Of a stretch of 64,000 nt of DNA, positions 1-11,202 are shown piece by piece. Position 1 is the stretch's first letter. Every line of letters starts with the position of its first letter. This DNA is from Galeopsis tetrahit (Eukaryota > Streptophyta > Magnoliopsida > Lamiales > Lamiaceae), in the NCBI GenBank assembly GCA_963675135.1, contig OY776121.1, positions 70,386,265 to 70,450,264 of the forward strand, in the 5' to 3' direction. A program made the translations under genes and the position numbers. The notes under the pieces were generated by a model. That model saw only the letters and a program-made list of their open reading frames with translations, did no database searches and was not told where the DNA came from.

Positions 1-949
1 AATGCAAAAAGCAATTTGAACACTGTTTCACGTGCCAAAACACTATACTATTCACACAATATTTTGTTCATAGTTTCGGAACCACATATAATCTAGCATC
101 AATTAGCTTACTTGCTCGATAAGTAAATAAAAAAAAATCAAATATTTCCCCCACAATATGATTAAACGGCACACTTTAGTTACTAAACAAATCAAATCTC
201 ATCGATAATTTCCTCAAAACGACGAATTTCACTTATTAATCGTCAGCACACCAATCCTAATTTTTCACCGAATGATCAATCACGATCAACGATCCGAATT
301 TGACATATCCTGAACGAAAACAAAGATGAAAGGAGAAATAATATAAATTTGCAATACCAGTGCGCTATTGGCCAGCGAATTCTTGCCACCGGCGCGACAC
401 AGCTGCAGCTAAAGTGATCGATCGAAGAAATGGGTTGGAGAAATAAGGGTGGGTGCTGAAAGTGCCAGGGATGAAAGGAAATCGGAATGAGAATTTGTTG
501 ATATAGTCTATTTCCAAATTTATCGTTCGAAAGCTATTCTAGATCGACGAATTATCATGAACCAATTTTGGGTAGTAGTACCATTTTAATTTTTCATATT
601 AATTTTCCATGTCTACTTTGTAAGTTGTAAATTTTCATTTAAATTTAAATAATAAATATTCATTTTCAAACTCCAATCTTTAAATAATAATAATAAAAAA
701 ATACCTTATGATGATTTAGTATTGAATTGGTGTTGTTTTTATAGCGTGTATGAAGAAAATGAGTATCTATCTCTTTTTTGAATGTTATATTTCCTTCCAA
801 GTATGCACTAGGACTTGTAATTGCGCCTGTGGTTCCTACTCGGCTATTTCGCATCTGCATGCACAATGACTTGAGGTGTTTTGGTATTAAAGTTATAAAA
901 AAAGTTCGATCTAAAAATTTTCTTCACAAACTAGTCGGAATTAAACACA
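1..949. other. Intergenic, no supported gene
   Basis: AT-rich spacer left of the first LTR element. The only compositionally different patch is about 358-480, which is GC-richer; read on the minus strand it ends in CTG followed by GTATTG at 357-356, so it could be a 5' UTR exon of a gene running off the left edge. It has no ATG and no recognisable protein, so no gene is called. The short open frames here match no family I know. Confidence 0.5.
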
Positions 950-954
950 ATTAC

Positions 955-1391
955 CGATGTAGCACGAATGGCGTTGCAATTTTTGAAGAAACGAGAACAT
1001 TCGAAGAATTTTTGAAGTTTTGGGAGCTGAAACCCAATTTGGGCGTGTGAGCACACTTTTTCGGGTGGAATCGATGCTACGAGTCAAACTCACGGATTTG
1101 CCGTGATGTGCGACGCTTTTTGGCCAAATTCCATCGTTTGAGTGGTGAAAAACGTGTTTTATTGCTTTTTGGGTGTTATTTTTGCAATTTTTAATTGTTT
1201 TGGGGTTTTTTTGTAATTTCCTAATTCCGTACACTAGGGTTTGGTTTTATTCTCGTTTTCCAAACATTGTTGAGCAGTTTTTGGAGATTGAAATTATTAT
1301 TGAAGAATTATTCTTCGTTTTATCAAGATTCGGGTATTCTGTGAATCAACTATTCTTGTTGTTCTTTCTTTTGATCACGCACGCTGCATCA
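955..1391 (+). repeat. 5' LTR of the Ty3 element
   Basis: A 437-bp LTR ending in TGCATCA. Its first base has changed so that it begins CGATGTAG where the 3' copy begins TGATGTAG; the ATTAC target duplication fixes this boundary. It keeps a segment of about 58 bp (roughly 1270-1330) that is deleted from the 3' LTR. A small hairpin sits at 1090-1106. Confidence 0.92.
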
Positions 1392-1424
1392 GAGTGGTAT
1401 CAGTTTCCGAACAATCCTGTCGAT

Positions 1425-2416
1425 ATGCCGCCTCGTAGACAGAATCTCGATGCACGTATGGAGGACGCTCGTAGGGATGAAATCGCATTGTTGCGCGACC
1501 AAGTGGCTCAATTGACTCAGCAATTGGCGGCCCTTCAAGCGCGGGCACCCAACGCCCAACGACATGATCTGGATGATGATGATGACGATGTCACCCCCGA
1601 TGGCAATCCGTTAACGCACCTTCGGGATCCTTCCCCCCCGCGCCCGGATCGCACAGATCGTCGCTGGGAGACTGGCTTCAAAGTGGATCTCCCAGAATTC
1701 CATGGCAGTTTGGCTGCGGATGAGTTCGTTGATTGGCTTGCTACTGTGGAGGAAATCCTTGACTTTAAGGATGTTCCGATAGATCGTCGTGTTTCTTTGG
1801 TGGCGACACGTTTGCGGGGTCGTGCACAGGCCTGGTGGCAGCAAGCGAAGGCAAACCGTCTTCGATCTGGTAAACCTAAACTTGTTGATTGGGGAAAATT
1901 CAAGAAACATATTCGTGCTGCGTTTTTGCCATATAATTATGAGAGGGATCTTTATCAGCGTTTTCAGTTGTTGCGTCAGGGTGTTAAGTCTGTTGATGAG
2001 TATACTACTGAATTTTATCACTTGCTTGCACGTACTGATCTTGTAGAGACACCGTTTTAATTGGTTTCTCGTTATATTGGGGGTTTGCGGATTCAGTTGC
2101 AGGATGTTCTTAATATGTTTGATCCAGTTACTGTTTCGGAGGCGCATCAGCGAGCACTTCAGGCTGAAAAACAGTTGGTCAGTCGTGCCTCGAGTGTGTT
2201 TCGTAATACGGTGAACCCTTCCCCTAGCCCTACTGCTCCTCGTGGTTCTGTTTCTCAACCACCACCGAATCGGGCTTCTTCCAGTGGCACAAAGTGTTTT
2301 AATTGTGGCGAATCTGGTCACCGCCAAGCGGATTGTCGTCGTCCTCGCGCTGACAAGCGTGGCCTTTTTGTTGATGATGACCTTGTTGATGACACCCCCC
2401 TGTTTATAATGAGGAT
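1425..2416 (+). pseudogene. gag: gag of the Ty3 element, broken
   Basis: The likely start is the ATG at 1425, just after the primer binding site. The frame reads a capsid-type retrotransposon gag (motifs WLATVEEILDFKDV and ARAQAWW-like), is stopped by TAA at 2058-2060, then continues in the same frame with the typical VSRYIGGLR segment. A CCHC zinc knuckle follows (KCFNCGESGHRQADC, near 2292-2336). Close to a run of six C at 2395-2400 the frame is lost and pol continues in another frame. In related elements gag and pol form one frame, so I read these as one nonsense change and one indel. Two independent breaks mean no functional polyprotein. Confidence 0.88.
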
Positions 2417-5400
2417 ATGGATGAAGTGGTTGAGGAGGAATTTGTAGAGGGTGATGTTGGACCTCTGTTGATGCTCAGGCGCACATTTTTGAGCCCACGT
2501 GCCAACGATGACAATTGGTTACGTACCAATATCTTTCTGTCGACTTGCACTATTGGAGACAAGGTCTGTTCTTTCATTATTGACTCGGGTATTTGTGAGA
2601 ACGTGTTATCGGAAGTGGCAGTTATCAAGGTGGGTCTTGAAACTGAAGCTCACCCGAAGCCGTATAAACTGTCGTGGCTTAGTAAAGGTACGGATGTTAC
2701 TGTTTCTCATCGAGTTTTGATTTCAGTTTCTATTGGGTCGTCTTACAGTGATGAGATATATTGTGATGTGGTGCCTATGGATGTGTGTCATTTGTTATTG
2801 GGCCGACCGTGGCAATTTGATCGTGAGGTCACACACGATGGTCGTGCAAATACATACTCGTTTCTTTTCAGGGGTCGTAAGATTGTGTTGTTACCCAGCA
2901 AGCCTCGAAGCACTCCTCGGACGGATGCCTCCAAACCTGTTATGCTCTTATCTCGTGTGCCCTTTCAGTCTGCTATGGAGGAGTCTGGGATTATTTTTGC
3001 TTTTATTGCTCAGCCCACGGGTTCGCAGTTTAGGACACCTCCCCTTGCTGTCCAACATTTATTGTCTGAGTTTGCTGATGTTTTTCCCGAGTCACTCCCG
3101 GATACATTGCCTCCTCTTCGGGATATTCAGCATCAAATTGATCTTATGCCAGGTGCAGCCTTGCCAAATCGCCCACATTATCGTATGAGTCCGAAGGAGC
3201 ATGAGGAACTCCGTCGCCAGGTGGAGGAGTTGCTTGCAAAGGGCCACGTCCGTGAAAGCCTCAGTCCATGTGCAGTGCCTACCCTATTGACCTCTAAGAA
3301 GGACGGTACTTGGCGCATGTGTGTGGACAGTCGTGCCATTAATAAGATAACAGTGAGGTATCGTTTTCCTATTCCTCGGTTGGATGACTTATTGGACCAG
3401 TTGGGTCGGGCCTCCATCTTTAGTAAACTGGATTTGAAGAGTGGCTATCACCAGATTCGTATTCGTGTTGGAGATGAGTGGAAGACAACATTTAAAACAT
3501 GGGAGGGGTTGTTTGAGTGGCTGGTAATGCCATTTGGGTTGTCTAATGCCCCGAGTACCTTCATGCGTGTCATGAATCAGGCCCTACGTCCTTTCATTGA
3601 CAAATTCGTCGTCGTTTATTTCGATGACATTCTGATTTACAGTGACAGCCCCGACTCTCACCTACAACATCTACGGGAGGTCTTGTTGGTTTTACGTCGG
3701 GATCAGTTTTATGCAGCCTCCGACAAGTGCACCTTTATGACTACTTCGGTACAGTTCTTGGGGTATGTTGTGTCTGATCAGGGCCTTTCAGCGGATTCGG
3801 GTAAAATTGAGGCCATTCGTCACTGGCCGGCCCCTACATCTATTACGGCGGTCAGGAGCTTTCATGGGCTAGCCTCTTTCTATCGACGGTTCATTCCACA
3901 TTTCAATAGTATTATGGCACCAATAACAGATTGCATGAAGGGTACCAAGTTTGTGTGGACAGAGGATGCGTCAACTGCCTTTGATGAGATCAAGCATAGA
4001 CTGACGACAACACCTATCCTTGTTCTTCCTGATTCCTCCCAGCCTTTTGAATTACATTGTGATGCTTCGAAATCAGGAATTGGGGCGGTTTTGAGCCAAA
4101 CAGGCCGTCCGGTGGCCTTTTTCAGTGAGAATTTGGCGGGTTCCAAACTCCGTTTCAGCACATATGATGTGGAGTTTTATGCCATAGTCCAGGCTGTTCG
4201 GCATTGGAGGCATTATCTCTTCCAGCGGGAGTTTGTTCTCTTTACTGATCACGATGCCTTGAAACATTTGGGGGGCATAGATAAGATATCTCATCACCAT
4301 GCATCCTGGATTTCTTTCCTCCAGCAGTTCACATTCGTTATTAAACACAAAGCAGGGGTCTCTAACAGGGTGGCAGATGCTCTGAGTCGTCGCCATAATC
4401 TGATCTCGACTTTTCGGGTACATGTTCCGGGGTTTGAGTCTCTTATTGATTTGTATGTGGAGGATCCCTTCTTCTCCAAGGTTCTTCTTCAGATCCAGCA
4501 AGGTGGTGGTTCTCCTTTCATTTTGGAGGATGAGTTTCTATTTCGGGGCCTCCAGTTGTGTATTCCTGATTGCAGCCTTCGTCCCAAAATCATCCAGAAA
4601 TTGCACAACGAGGGTCATGTGGGTCATGACCGGACTTTTCAGCTTGCAACAGTTTCTTATTTTTGGCCTTCGATGCGCAAAGAGGTGGGCAGGTTGGTGA
4701 CTCGTTGTCGAATCTGCCATGTGTCGAAAGGGGCTGCATCTAATGCGGGTTTGTATATGCCCCTTCCCATTCCGACACAGCCGTGGGTTGATGTGAGTAT
4801 GAATTTTGTTCTTGGCCTGCCACGGACGCAACAGGGGAATGATTCAATCTTTGTGGTGGTTGATCGATTCTCCAAGATGGCTCATTTCATTCCTTGCAAG
4901 AAAACAGTTGATGCTGTTAATGTGGCACAGTTATACTTTCGTGAGGTGTACCGCCTCCATGGACTCCCTTCTTCCATTGTCTCTGATCGGGACACTCGTT
5001 TTGTTAGTCATTTATGGCGTAGTTTGTGGCGTTCAGTGAACACGTCCCTTAATTTCAGTAACGCTTACCATCCCCAAACTGATGGCCAAACGGAGGTGGT
5101 TAATCGTTCTTTGGGTAATTTGCTTCGCAGCTTGGTTGGTGATAACCCCAGATCTTGGGATTCGAAGGTTAATCAGGCTGAATTTGCTCACAATCATGCT
5201 GTCAACCGTACTACCGGTTTTAGCCCTTTTCAGATTATTTATGGTGTTGTGCCCCGTGGTCCGCTTGACTTGGTGCCTTTGCCTAGTAAGGTCCCTTCCC
5301 ATGCTAGCGCAACGGATTTGGTGACACAGATTCAGCAGGTTCATCGTGACACTCATGCTCGGATTGTTGAGGCTACTTCTAAGTATAAGGCACATGCAGA

Positions 5401-5632
5401 TCTGCGTCGTCGTCGGGTTGATTTTGAAGTGGGTGATTTTGTGTGGGCTATTTTAACAAAGGACCGTTTTCCTGCTCGTGAGTATTCTAAATTGGCTGCT
5501 AAGAAGATTGGACCGGTTGAGATCATGGAGAAAATCAACTCGAATGCATATAGGCTGCAATTACCAAGTCATGTTTGTACGTCGGATGTCTTTAATGTGA
5601 AGCACTTGATTCCCTTTGTTGAGGATTCGTAG
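2417..5632 (+). CDS. pol: pol of the Ty3 element (PR-RT-RNase H-integrase)
   Basis: An uninterrupted 1071-codon frame. Domains in order: aspartic protease with FIIDSG (about residues 53-58); reverse transcriptase with the catalytic YFDDILIYS (near 3616); RNase H beginning LHCDASKSG (near 4055); integrase with a zinc-binding H-H-C-C region (4600-4720) and catalytic D-D-E positions in VVDRFSK (near 4858), SDRDTRF (near 4981) and TDGQTE (near 5082). It ends soon after FNVKHLIPF, so there is no C-terminal chromodomain. The frame is open, but it is cut off from gag by the upstream frameshift, so it probably makes no product. The ATG at 2417 is simply the first in frame; the natural start would be in gag. 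Confidence 0.9.
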   Translation: MDEVVEEEFVEGDVGPLLMLRRTFLSPRANDDNWLRTNIFLSTCTIGDKVCSFIIDSGICENVLSEVAVIKVGLETEAHPKPYKLSWLSKGTDVTVSHRVLISVSIGSSYSDEIYCDVVPMDVCHLLLGRPWQFDREVTHDGRANTYSFLFRGRKIVLLPSKPRSTPRTDASKPVMLLSRVPFQSAMEESGIIFAFIAQPTGSQFRTPPLAVQHLLSEFADVFPESLPDTLPPLRDIQHQIDLMPGAALPNRPHYRMSPKEHEELRRQVEELLAKGHVRESLSPCAVPTLLTSKKDGTWRMCVDSRAINKITVRYRFPIPRLDDLLDQLGRASIFSKLDLKSGYHQIRIRVGDEWKTTFKTWEGLFEWLVMPFGLSNAPSTFMRVMNQALRPFIDKFVVVYFDDILIYSDSPDSHLQHLREVLLVLRRDQFYAASDKCTFMTTSVQFLGYVVSDQGLSADSGKIEAIRHWPAPTSITAVRSFHGLASFYRRFIPHFNSIMAPITDCMKGTKFVWTEDASTAFDEIKHRLTTTPILVLPDSSQPFELHCDASKSGIGAVLSQTGRPVAFFSENLAGSKLRFSTYDVEFYAIVQAVRHWRHYLFQREFVLFTDHDALKHLGGIDKISHHHASWISFLQQFTFVIKHKAGVSNRVADALSRRHNLISTFRVHVPGFESLIDLYVEDPFFSKVLLQIQQGGGSPFILEDEFLFRGLQLCIPDCSLRPKIIQKLHNEGHVGHDRTFQLATVSYFWPSMRKEVGRLVTRCRICHVSKGAASNAGLYMPLPIPTQPWVDVSMNFVLGLPRTQQGNDSIFVVVDRFSKMAHFIPCKKTVDAVNVAQLYFREVYRLHGLPSSIVSDRDTRFVSHLWRSLWRSVNTSLNFSNAYHPQTDGQTEVVNRSLGNLLRSLVGDNPRSWDSKVNQAEFAHNHAVNRTTGFSPFQIIYGVVPRGPLDLVPLPSKVPSHASATDLVTQIQQVHRDTHARIVEATSKYKAHADLRRRRVDFEVGDFVWAILTKDRFPAREYSKLAAKKIGPVEIMEKINSNAYRLQLPSHVCTSDVFNVKHLIPFVEDS

Positions 5633-5688
5633 TCCAGTGATGAGGCCGATTCAGATTCGAGGGCGAATCATTTCTACCCGGGAGGGAA

Positions 5689-6067
5689 TGATGTAGCACG
5701 AGTGGCGTTGCAATTTTTGAAGAAACGAGAACATCCGAAGAATTTTTGAAGTTTTGGGAGCTGGAACCCGATTTGGGCGTGTGAGCACACTTTTTCGGGT
5801 GGAATCGATGCTACGAGTCAAACTCACAGTTTTTCTGTGATGTGCGACGCTTTTTGGCCAAATTCCATCGTTTGAGTGGTGAAAAACGCGTTTTATTGCT
5901 TTTTGGGTGTTATTTTTGCAATTTTTAATTGTTTTGGAGTTTTTTTGTAATTTTCTAATTCCGTACACTAGGATTTGGTTTTATTCTCGTTTTTCAAACA
6001 TTGTTGAGCGTATTCTGTGAATCAACGATTCTTATTGTTCTTTCTTTTGATCAAGCACGCTGCATCA
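5689..6067 (+). repeat. 3' LTR of the Ty3 element
   Basis: A 379-bp LTR, TGATGTAG to TGCATCA, shorter than the 5' LTR by one deletion near 6009. I count about 17 single-base differences from the 5' LTR over the shared length, many of them C/T or G/A. Confidence 0.92.
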
Positions 6068-6127
6068 ATTACTAAATTCTGACTAATTCAATGAGTTGTG
6101 GAAGAATATTTTAATCTAGATTTTTTT

Positions 6128-6252
6128 ATAAAAACGATTGTTTGATTGGAATTTGATTCATGTATTATGTAATGACTTGGTGTTTGGGGGAGTACCTCTT
6201 GTACTCTCTCGAGTAATACTCCCAATTTTATTTGTTGGTAAAAAAAAACTAG
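6128..6252 (+). repeat. Possible LINE 3'-end remnant with A tail
   Basis: The stretch ends in a G/T-rich, then T-rich sequence followed by GGTAAAAAAAAA (about 6237-6248). This resembles the short 3' ends of plant L1 elements. No coding part remains and no target duplication was found. It lies in the 560-bp spacer between the Ty3 element and the NAD-kinase-like gene, which otherwise shows nothing. Confidence 0.35.
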
Positions 6253-6629
6253 TTCACATAATAAAAAAGCACTACAATTTATTTGTTAACCATACAAATT
6301 ACTCCCTATTCTTGTTTGTATGAAGTACTAAATAATGCACTAAAACTTGATAAAAATTGCACCGATTTTTGCACACATTATTCATGATTGTTACAACAAC
6401 TTAAAGTTAGAGATGAATTCTACAACAGGAAAAAAGATTATTGAAATATTAATTAATTTATTAATTCAAAACCTTGAAATCAAAGAGTCATTTGGGATTA
6501 GTTTGGAGCGGAATCTGATCCAACATATTTGGCCATTCGATTCTCCTATTCCACTTTTCGTGTTTCACTGATATTCCATAGGAAAATATACATGCATTGG
6601 GTCAAGTATTGAAATTTGATGAACGGTAA

Positions 6630-9006
6630 TTAGGTAGATGGGTGATCAAATCTCAAAGTTTCAACTTTCTGAATGGAGTACTTGAGTTCCTTCTGAATGT
6701 TCAACCTGGATGGCGAACAAACGATGTCGTTCCACACAGAGCCTGTTTCAAAAGCTGGATGACAAATCTTGTAGAGCTCGAATATGGAGTTGGCACTTTC
6801 GTTCAACCCCCCAACTACTTTCAAACATTTTATTTCATCTGGATCAACCAACAATGTCTTGTCTTTGTCTTTCCATCCTATCAACTTTATTTATTTACAA
6901 CCACATAATTCATTAATTAATTAATTATTCTCCCAACATATATATAATAATTAATTAATTGTAATGTAAAGTAGGTACCTTAGGCTGGCCTTCTAATGCA
7001 TTAGTGCAGTAGAGTCTAGCATTATCTACCAAGGTACAGTATGATGTAAATGCTTCTGCAAATCTCTTGTGCGATTTTAGCTGAGAATGCACCCTCACTG
7101 CTCTTCTACATATTATAGCTCTCCTGCCATCATCATAATTCATTAATTTAAGTAACTAAATAAACCAAGTAAAATATGAAAAGTGAAACAGATACCTTAT
7201 GCCTCTAATAACGGCTAAATAAGCGTCGCAAACAACGCCAACCAATTCGATTCTATAGGGCCGTCTCTTCTTGAGTTCGTCCGGGTCTTGTTCGTCCTCG
7301 AATTGTTCCCAGTAGCTTTCAGTCACACCTCCATTGTCGTCTACTCGATAGCCTGCTCCCATGCGGTATCGACGACGGTGCACATTCCGCGCCATGGTTA
7401 TGGTTTGCACCACGAACGGCAGCCACGAAAGGGTGCCGTCCATGATCACGTCTCGCCCTTCATTTAGCGCCGTCACTAGCAGAGACGACGCTGCATCCGT
7501 AGATGATTGGTGTACCTAAAACCACCAAAGTTACATTTAAATATATATACTCAAACTTCAATTAGCTAGTAGCATATTCTCTATTAAAAAAGAATATAAT
7601 AGAATAATATATTATAGAAATAGTATAATATAATGTATTATTCTATTATAATCTCTAATAATATTATGTTCTGTTCTGTCTCTAACATACCAATTCAGCG
7701 GTTTGAAGCATGTCATGGTGTCCCCTGGAGCTGAGGGCTCTGTAGATGACGTCAGACTCTTTGAAGGCATCTGCCTCTATGACTACAGCATTTGCAGATG
7801 CTCCAGCCCAGAATGGCCTGTTCAAAAAACACATGCAACTTGTTCAATTACCTTCACACTCTTGTATAATAACACAAGATCAAATTTACTTTTTTTTTTT
7901 TTTTAACAACCCCAAAATTAAATTATAATAGTGAGAAATGATGTGTTGTTACTCTTTGAGGATGTCCTTGAGGACGGTACTCTTTCCGGCCCCCATGCCG
8001 CCACCCATGAGAAGGAGGACGGGGCTTCTATCCGCGTGAGCCATCGGAATCATCACATTCGTGCACTGCGAATCGTCCAGCGATACGAGCCCAATGGCTT
8101 TCATCTCCTCAACCAATGTGGTAAAAACTCTTGCCACCTTTAGATTCTTTGTCACCCTTTCAAATCTCTGTTCTCTTTAATACACAAACACATATGCCAA
8201 CAATTAATTAATTAGTTAATAGCAAAACCTTTGCCATTGCAATTTACATTGAGAAAGATAGATATTCCACCTTGTTGCTGCCATGACTATGTGCTTAAGC
8301 TTCTTTTTTGGCTCTTCGGGTCCCAACACCTGAAATTCTCGTACTAATCAGTTCGATTTCTCTGTTCCACTTTTTGTCTAGACACATAAAGATTGGAATG
8401 TATGTAAATGTACATGCCTGGCTAAGCATATGAGAAGTGTAACTCCAGTGAAAAGCAAAGTAGCTGAGAATACATCTTTCAAACTCTTCTACAAGTTTGA
8501 TGAAGAGGGAATCCACATCAGGTTCACTTGCAAAAAAAGAATACATGTCTTCTTCACATCCTTCAGCTTTTCTTATATACTCAGAAGCCAACTTGCACAA
8601 ATGTGGACATTCTCTTCTGTCCTTGAATCCCATCTGCCTTGCTGCACGTGCAATTCATGAACTACAATTTTAATTTGATTCTTCTAACTAACGTGACACC
8701 ACAGGTTAAAAATTCAATTGAAGATATATATAAAAAAATCTAATAAATTCACATAGCTAGCAATTAATTAATAATTAAATTAGGTAATTAATTAAGTGAT
8801 GGGAATGAGATAAAGAATTTACCTACATAGTGAGAGAACTTCTCGATGTGCAAAATCTGGCCGGTGTCGGAAATTTTAATCTTAGGAACAATCCTTTGAT
8901 CTCGCACTCTCTTGAACCGGAAATGCATCGCCGCAGCGATCATTAATCCGATGGAAGACGCTACCAAGATTTGTGAATACGTTGGTTTCGTATTGCTACT
9001 CATCAT
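6630..9006 (-). CDS. NADKc: NADKc-like calmodulin-dependent NAD kinase (P-loop, zeta-toxin fold)
   Basis: Spliced model, 511 aa. Minus-strand exons: 9006-8823, 8641-8418, 8329-8271, 8174-7953, 7817-7691, 7515-7196, 7123-6979, 6884-6630. Phases agree at every junction. A membrane segment (about residues 13-27) is followed by a basic stretch (FKRVRDQR) that could bind calmodulin. The Walker A motif GGGMGAGKST lies at about 213-222, inside a kinase fold that Pfam calls zeta toxin; in plants this is a kinase, not a toxin. Length, order and wording match Arabidopsis NADKc, the calmodulin-activated NAD kinase that makes NADP for the elicitor oxidative burst. Intron 2 has a GC donor. Neighbours: the Ty3 element downstream and a TE-rich spacer upstream. 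A close paralogue of NADKc with another role cannot be excluded. Confidence 0.85.
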
Positions 9007-9011
9007 GTAAT

Positions 9012-9132
9012 CTGATTGATGAATTAATTTTATTTATCACAACGTACGTTTAATTAATTTTGAGAATAATATTATATATATATATTGATCTACATGCATT
9101 AATCTAGCTAGCTAGAGTGAAATTCCACGTAC
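9012..9132 (-). other. Candidate 5' UTR intron of the NADKc-like gene
   Basis: On the minus strand a good donor (AAGAG|GTACGT at 9132) and an acceptor (ATCAATCAG at 9012) lie just upstream of the ATG at 9006. This suggests an untranslated first exon ending at 9133. Transcript evidence would be needed to confirm it. Confidence 0.35.
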
Positions 9133-10985
9133 CTCTTGGCATATCTGGGCTGGGGGAGAAGAAGAAGAGATAGAATTTTGGTATTAATGTGGACATGGTG
9201 CATGTGTACGTTTTCTTCAGAGTGTCTCTGTTTGCTGGTAAGAAAAACTTACAATCTAGATCTCGATCCATGCAGTTAAAATGGTGTTCTAGCATGCCAC
9301 GTGTTAATTAATTATTTTACGTTCCAATTTAAGTAAAGGTACGCTTTAGCAATTTCAAAAATTATTTTATAGAAAAAATAAATCATTTTATTATTCTAGT
9401 TAGTTAATGCCAAAATATTCCCCAACTGGATCATATTTGATGACCAATATTATGCATCGAATTGCCAACCGTGACGAATTTTGAATGTGGACCAACACAA
9501 AACGACAATAATTTCCTGAAATTTGGAATGGGTAATTCGTCACAATTAATATGCGTGTTTGATGGTCCAATGATCGTCACGATCATCATGATGCCTCATT
9601 TGTCGCACTAAGAGGACGGAGATTTTTAGGATGGGCTACAGAATATAAAAGTAAACTTTTTTTATATATAAGCTACATCATACGATTTTTTTAATTTAAT
9701 GAATAATAAAATTAGAATCAATTTCTTCAAGCAATTCTTTTTCAATATTACTACCATACAATAATTTGATATATTATTAATTTTCTATTTTGTTTCGAAT
9801 AACACTCTTAACATACTTCATTATTGAAAATGTTCGTTTGATCGTGAGTCTCGTGACAGTGGTAATAAGAGGTGTCAAAACAAGGTGAATCAGTCTCGTA
9901 ATCAGAGCATACGATTGTACCATGTTTGTCTCTACTAACTTTTTGATTAGTTCAAAAATAGTTGATAAATTCTGAAAACTTCCGAAGGTTATTTAATTGA
10001 AATTTTAAATTATGTAAATATTCAAATATGTATATTTTACAAATAATTATTAACTTATGACAAAAAATCTCTTTTATTTATGTAAAGATTACTGATTCGA
10101 GTTGTATATGAGTTGCAATTTTGATGAAAATGAAATTTAGTGGTTGGTGATGTAAGATAAATGTGGAGTATTTTTTGTGATTTAGTGAGGTGTAAAGTGA
10201 ATTTGGTGAGATTTGAAGTAAAGTGTAGGTAAAAAATGAGTGATAATTTAAAAAATAAAATAATGTTGAAAGGATATTAATTTTGTGGGACATTATTATA
10301 TTAATAGAAATAATTTTGAAACTTCTCCATAAGAAGAAGAGTGTGCAAGTAATCAAGTAACTATAAAATATATAATAAAAAAATCTCCAAAATTAGGGTG
10401 AGCTAGAACCCTCCTTAGTCATAAGGAGGCTCCGCCCTTGCACAAAAAAGATAATAGTTGTTGACAGTTTGAGATGGAGAAGCTCGTCTCAGATTTATAA
10501 GCATGATTGAAAGAATTTTCTTTTATTTAAAAGTTCGAATTCGTAGAGAGGTGGATAATTAATTTTTATACATTAATTTGAATTGAACCCAAAACATGTG
10601 GACGTGAGCCTTCAAGGCTATGATACCATTAAAAAAATTTCATCTAAAAATTCGAACTCGTAGAGAGATGAAGAATTAATTATTGTATATTAATTCCTAA
10701 TAATGATTTGTAAGGGAAAGTTAGTCGAAAATCTTGCTAAAATGGTATCGTTATTTTAATATATAGGGCGGCAAATTTTATGACGTACACTGCTTAAAAA
10801 GGGTTTTAATGGACTTAGTTGTAACTTGTAATTTTATTTGAATATATTATATACACATAGCATCCCATTTATTTGCATATTTAACTTGATTATACACCCT
10901 TTAAATATAAGACCATGCTTACGTTACGTATAAATATTTATTAATTATCTTGAACCCTTCATAATCTTGGGACCAGTTGTATAAT
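9133..10985. other. Intergenic, AT-rich, weak repeats only
   Basis: No gene seen. There is a short palindrome at about 10409-10430 (CCTCCTTA around a short loop, then TAAGGAGG) beside a CTCCGCCC motif. An imperfect direct repeat lies at about 10530-10575 and 10645-10705, both copies containing TTCGAA(T/C)TCGTAGAGAG. These look like old, unclassified repeat fragments. Confidence 0.5.
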
Positions 10986-11120
10986 TTTTTTTTTTTGGTC
11001 AAGCAAAAAGATATGTATTGATAGTGAAACGTAACAATGAGTTACAATATCACTTCAGGTACGTACCCACCAACCTAAAAGGATAAGCATTAAAGATAAA
11101 AGTAATGAGATTAAAATAGA
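10986..11120 (-). repeat. Possible minus-strand LINE tail
   Basis: A T run (10986-10996) followed by GGTCAAGCAAAAAGATA resembles the reverse complement of a plant L1 3' end with poly(A). No coding sequence and no clear target duplication. Confidence 0.3.
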
Positions 11121-11202
11121 AAAGGTTAGCAGAATAATTTAAAGGGTCATATTTCTATGGCATGGGAGCCACCGAGCCATAAACTTAGTCGTGCAAAATA
11201 TA

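Larger units (their letters stand above)
955..6067 (+). mobile_element. Degenerate Ty3/gypsy LTR retrotransposon (chromovirus-like)
   Basis: Complete but inactive LTR retrotransposon. The LTRs are 955-1391 and 5689-6067. The 5-bp target duplication ATTAC lies at 950-954 and 6068-6072. A primer binding site TGGTATCAG (1395-1403, initiator tRNA-Met type) follows the 5' LTR, and a polypurine tract GGGAGGGAA (5680-5688) precedes the 3' LTR. Internal order is gag, protease, reverse transcriptase, RNase H, integrase, which defines Ty3/gypsy. The LTR starting TGATG and the wording of the RT/RNase H region suggest a chromovirus, perhaps of the CRM type, but no chromodomain is visible after integrase. 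Damage: an in-frame stop in gag, a frameshift between gag and pol, and about 4-5% LTR divergence by eye. Confidence 0.93.

Noticed and set aside
666..866. Short open frames left of the first LTR
   Set aside because: Under 100 codons, AT-rich, overlapping on both strands and partly running into the LTR.
1535..2327. Minus-strand open frames opposite gag
   Set aside because: Mirror frames of the degenerate gag region without motifs.
7949..8174. Toxin gene (zeta toxin)
   Set aside because: Only the fold name is shared. The intron-containing plant gene with membrane anchor matches the NAD kinase NADKc family.
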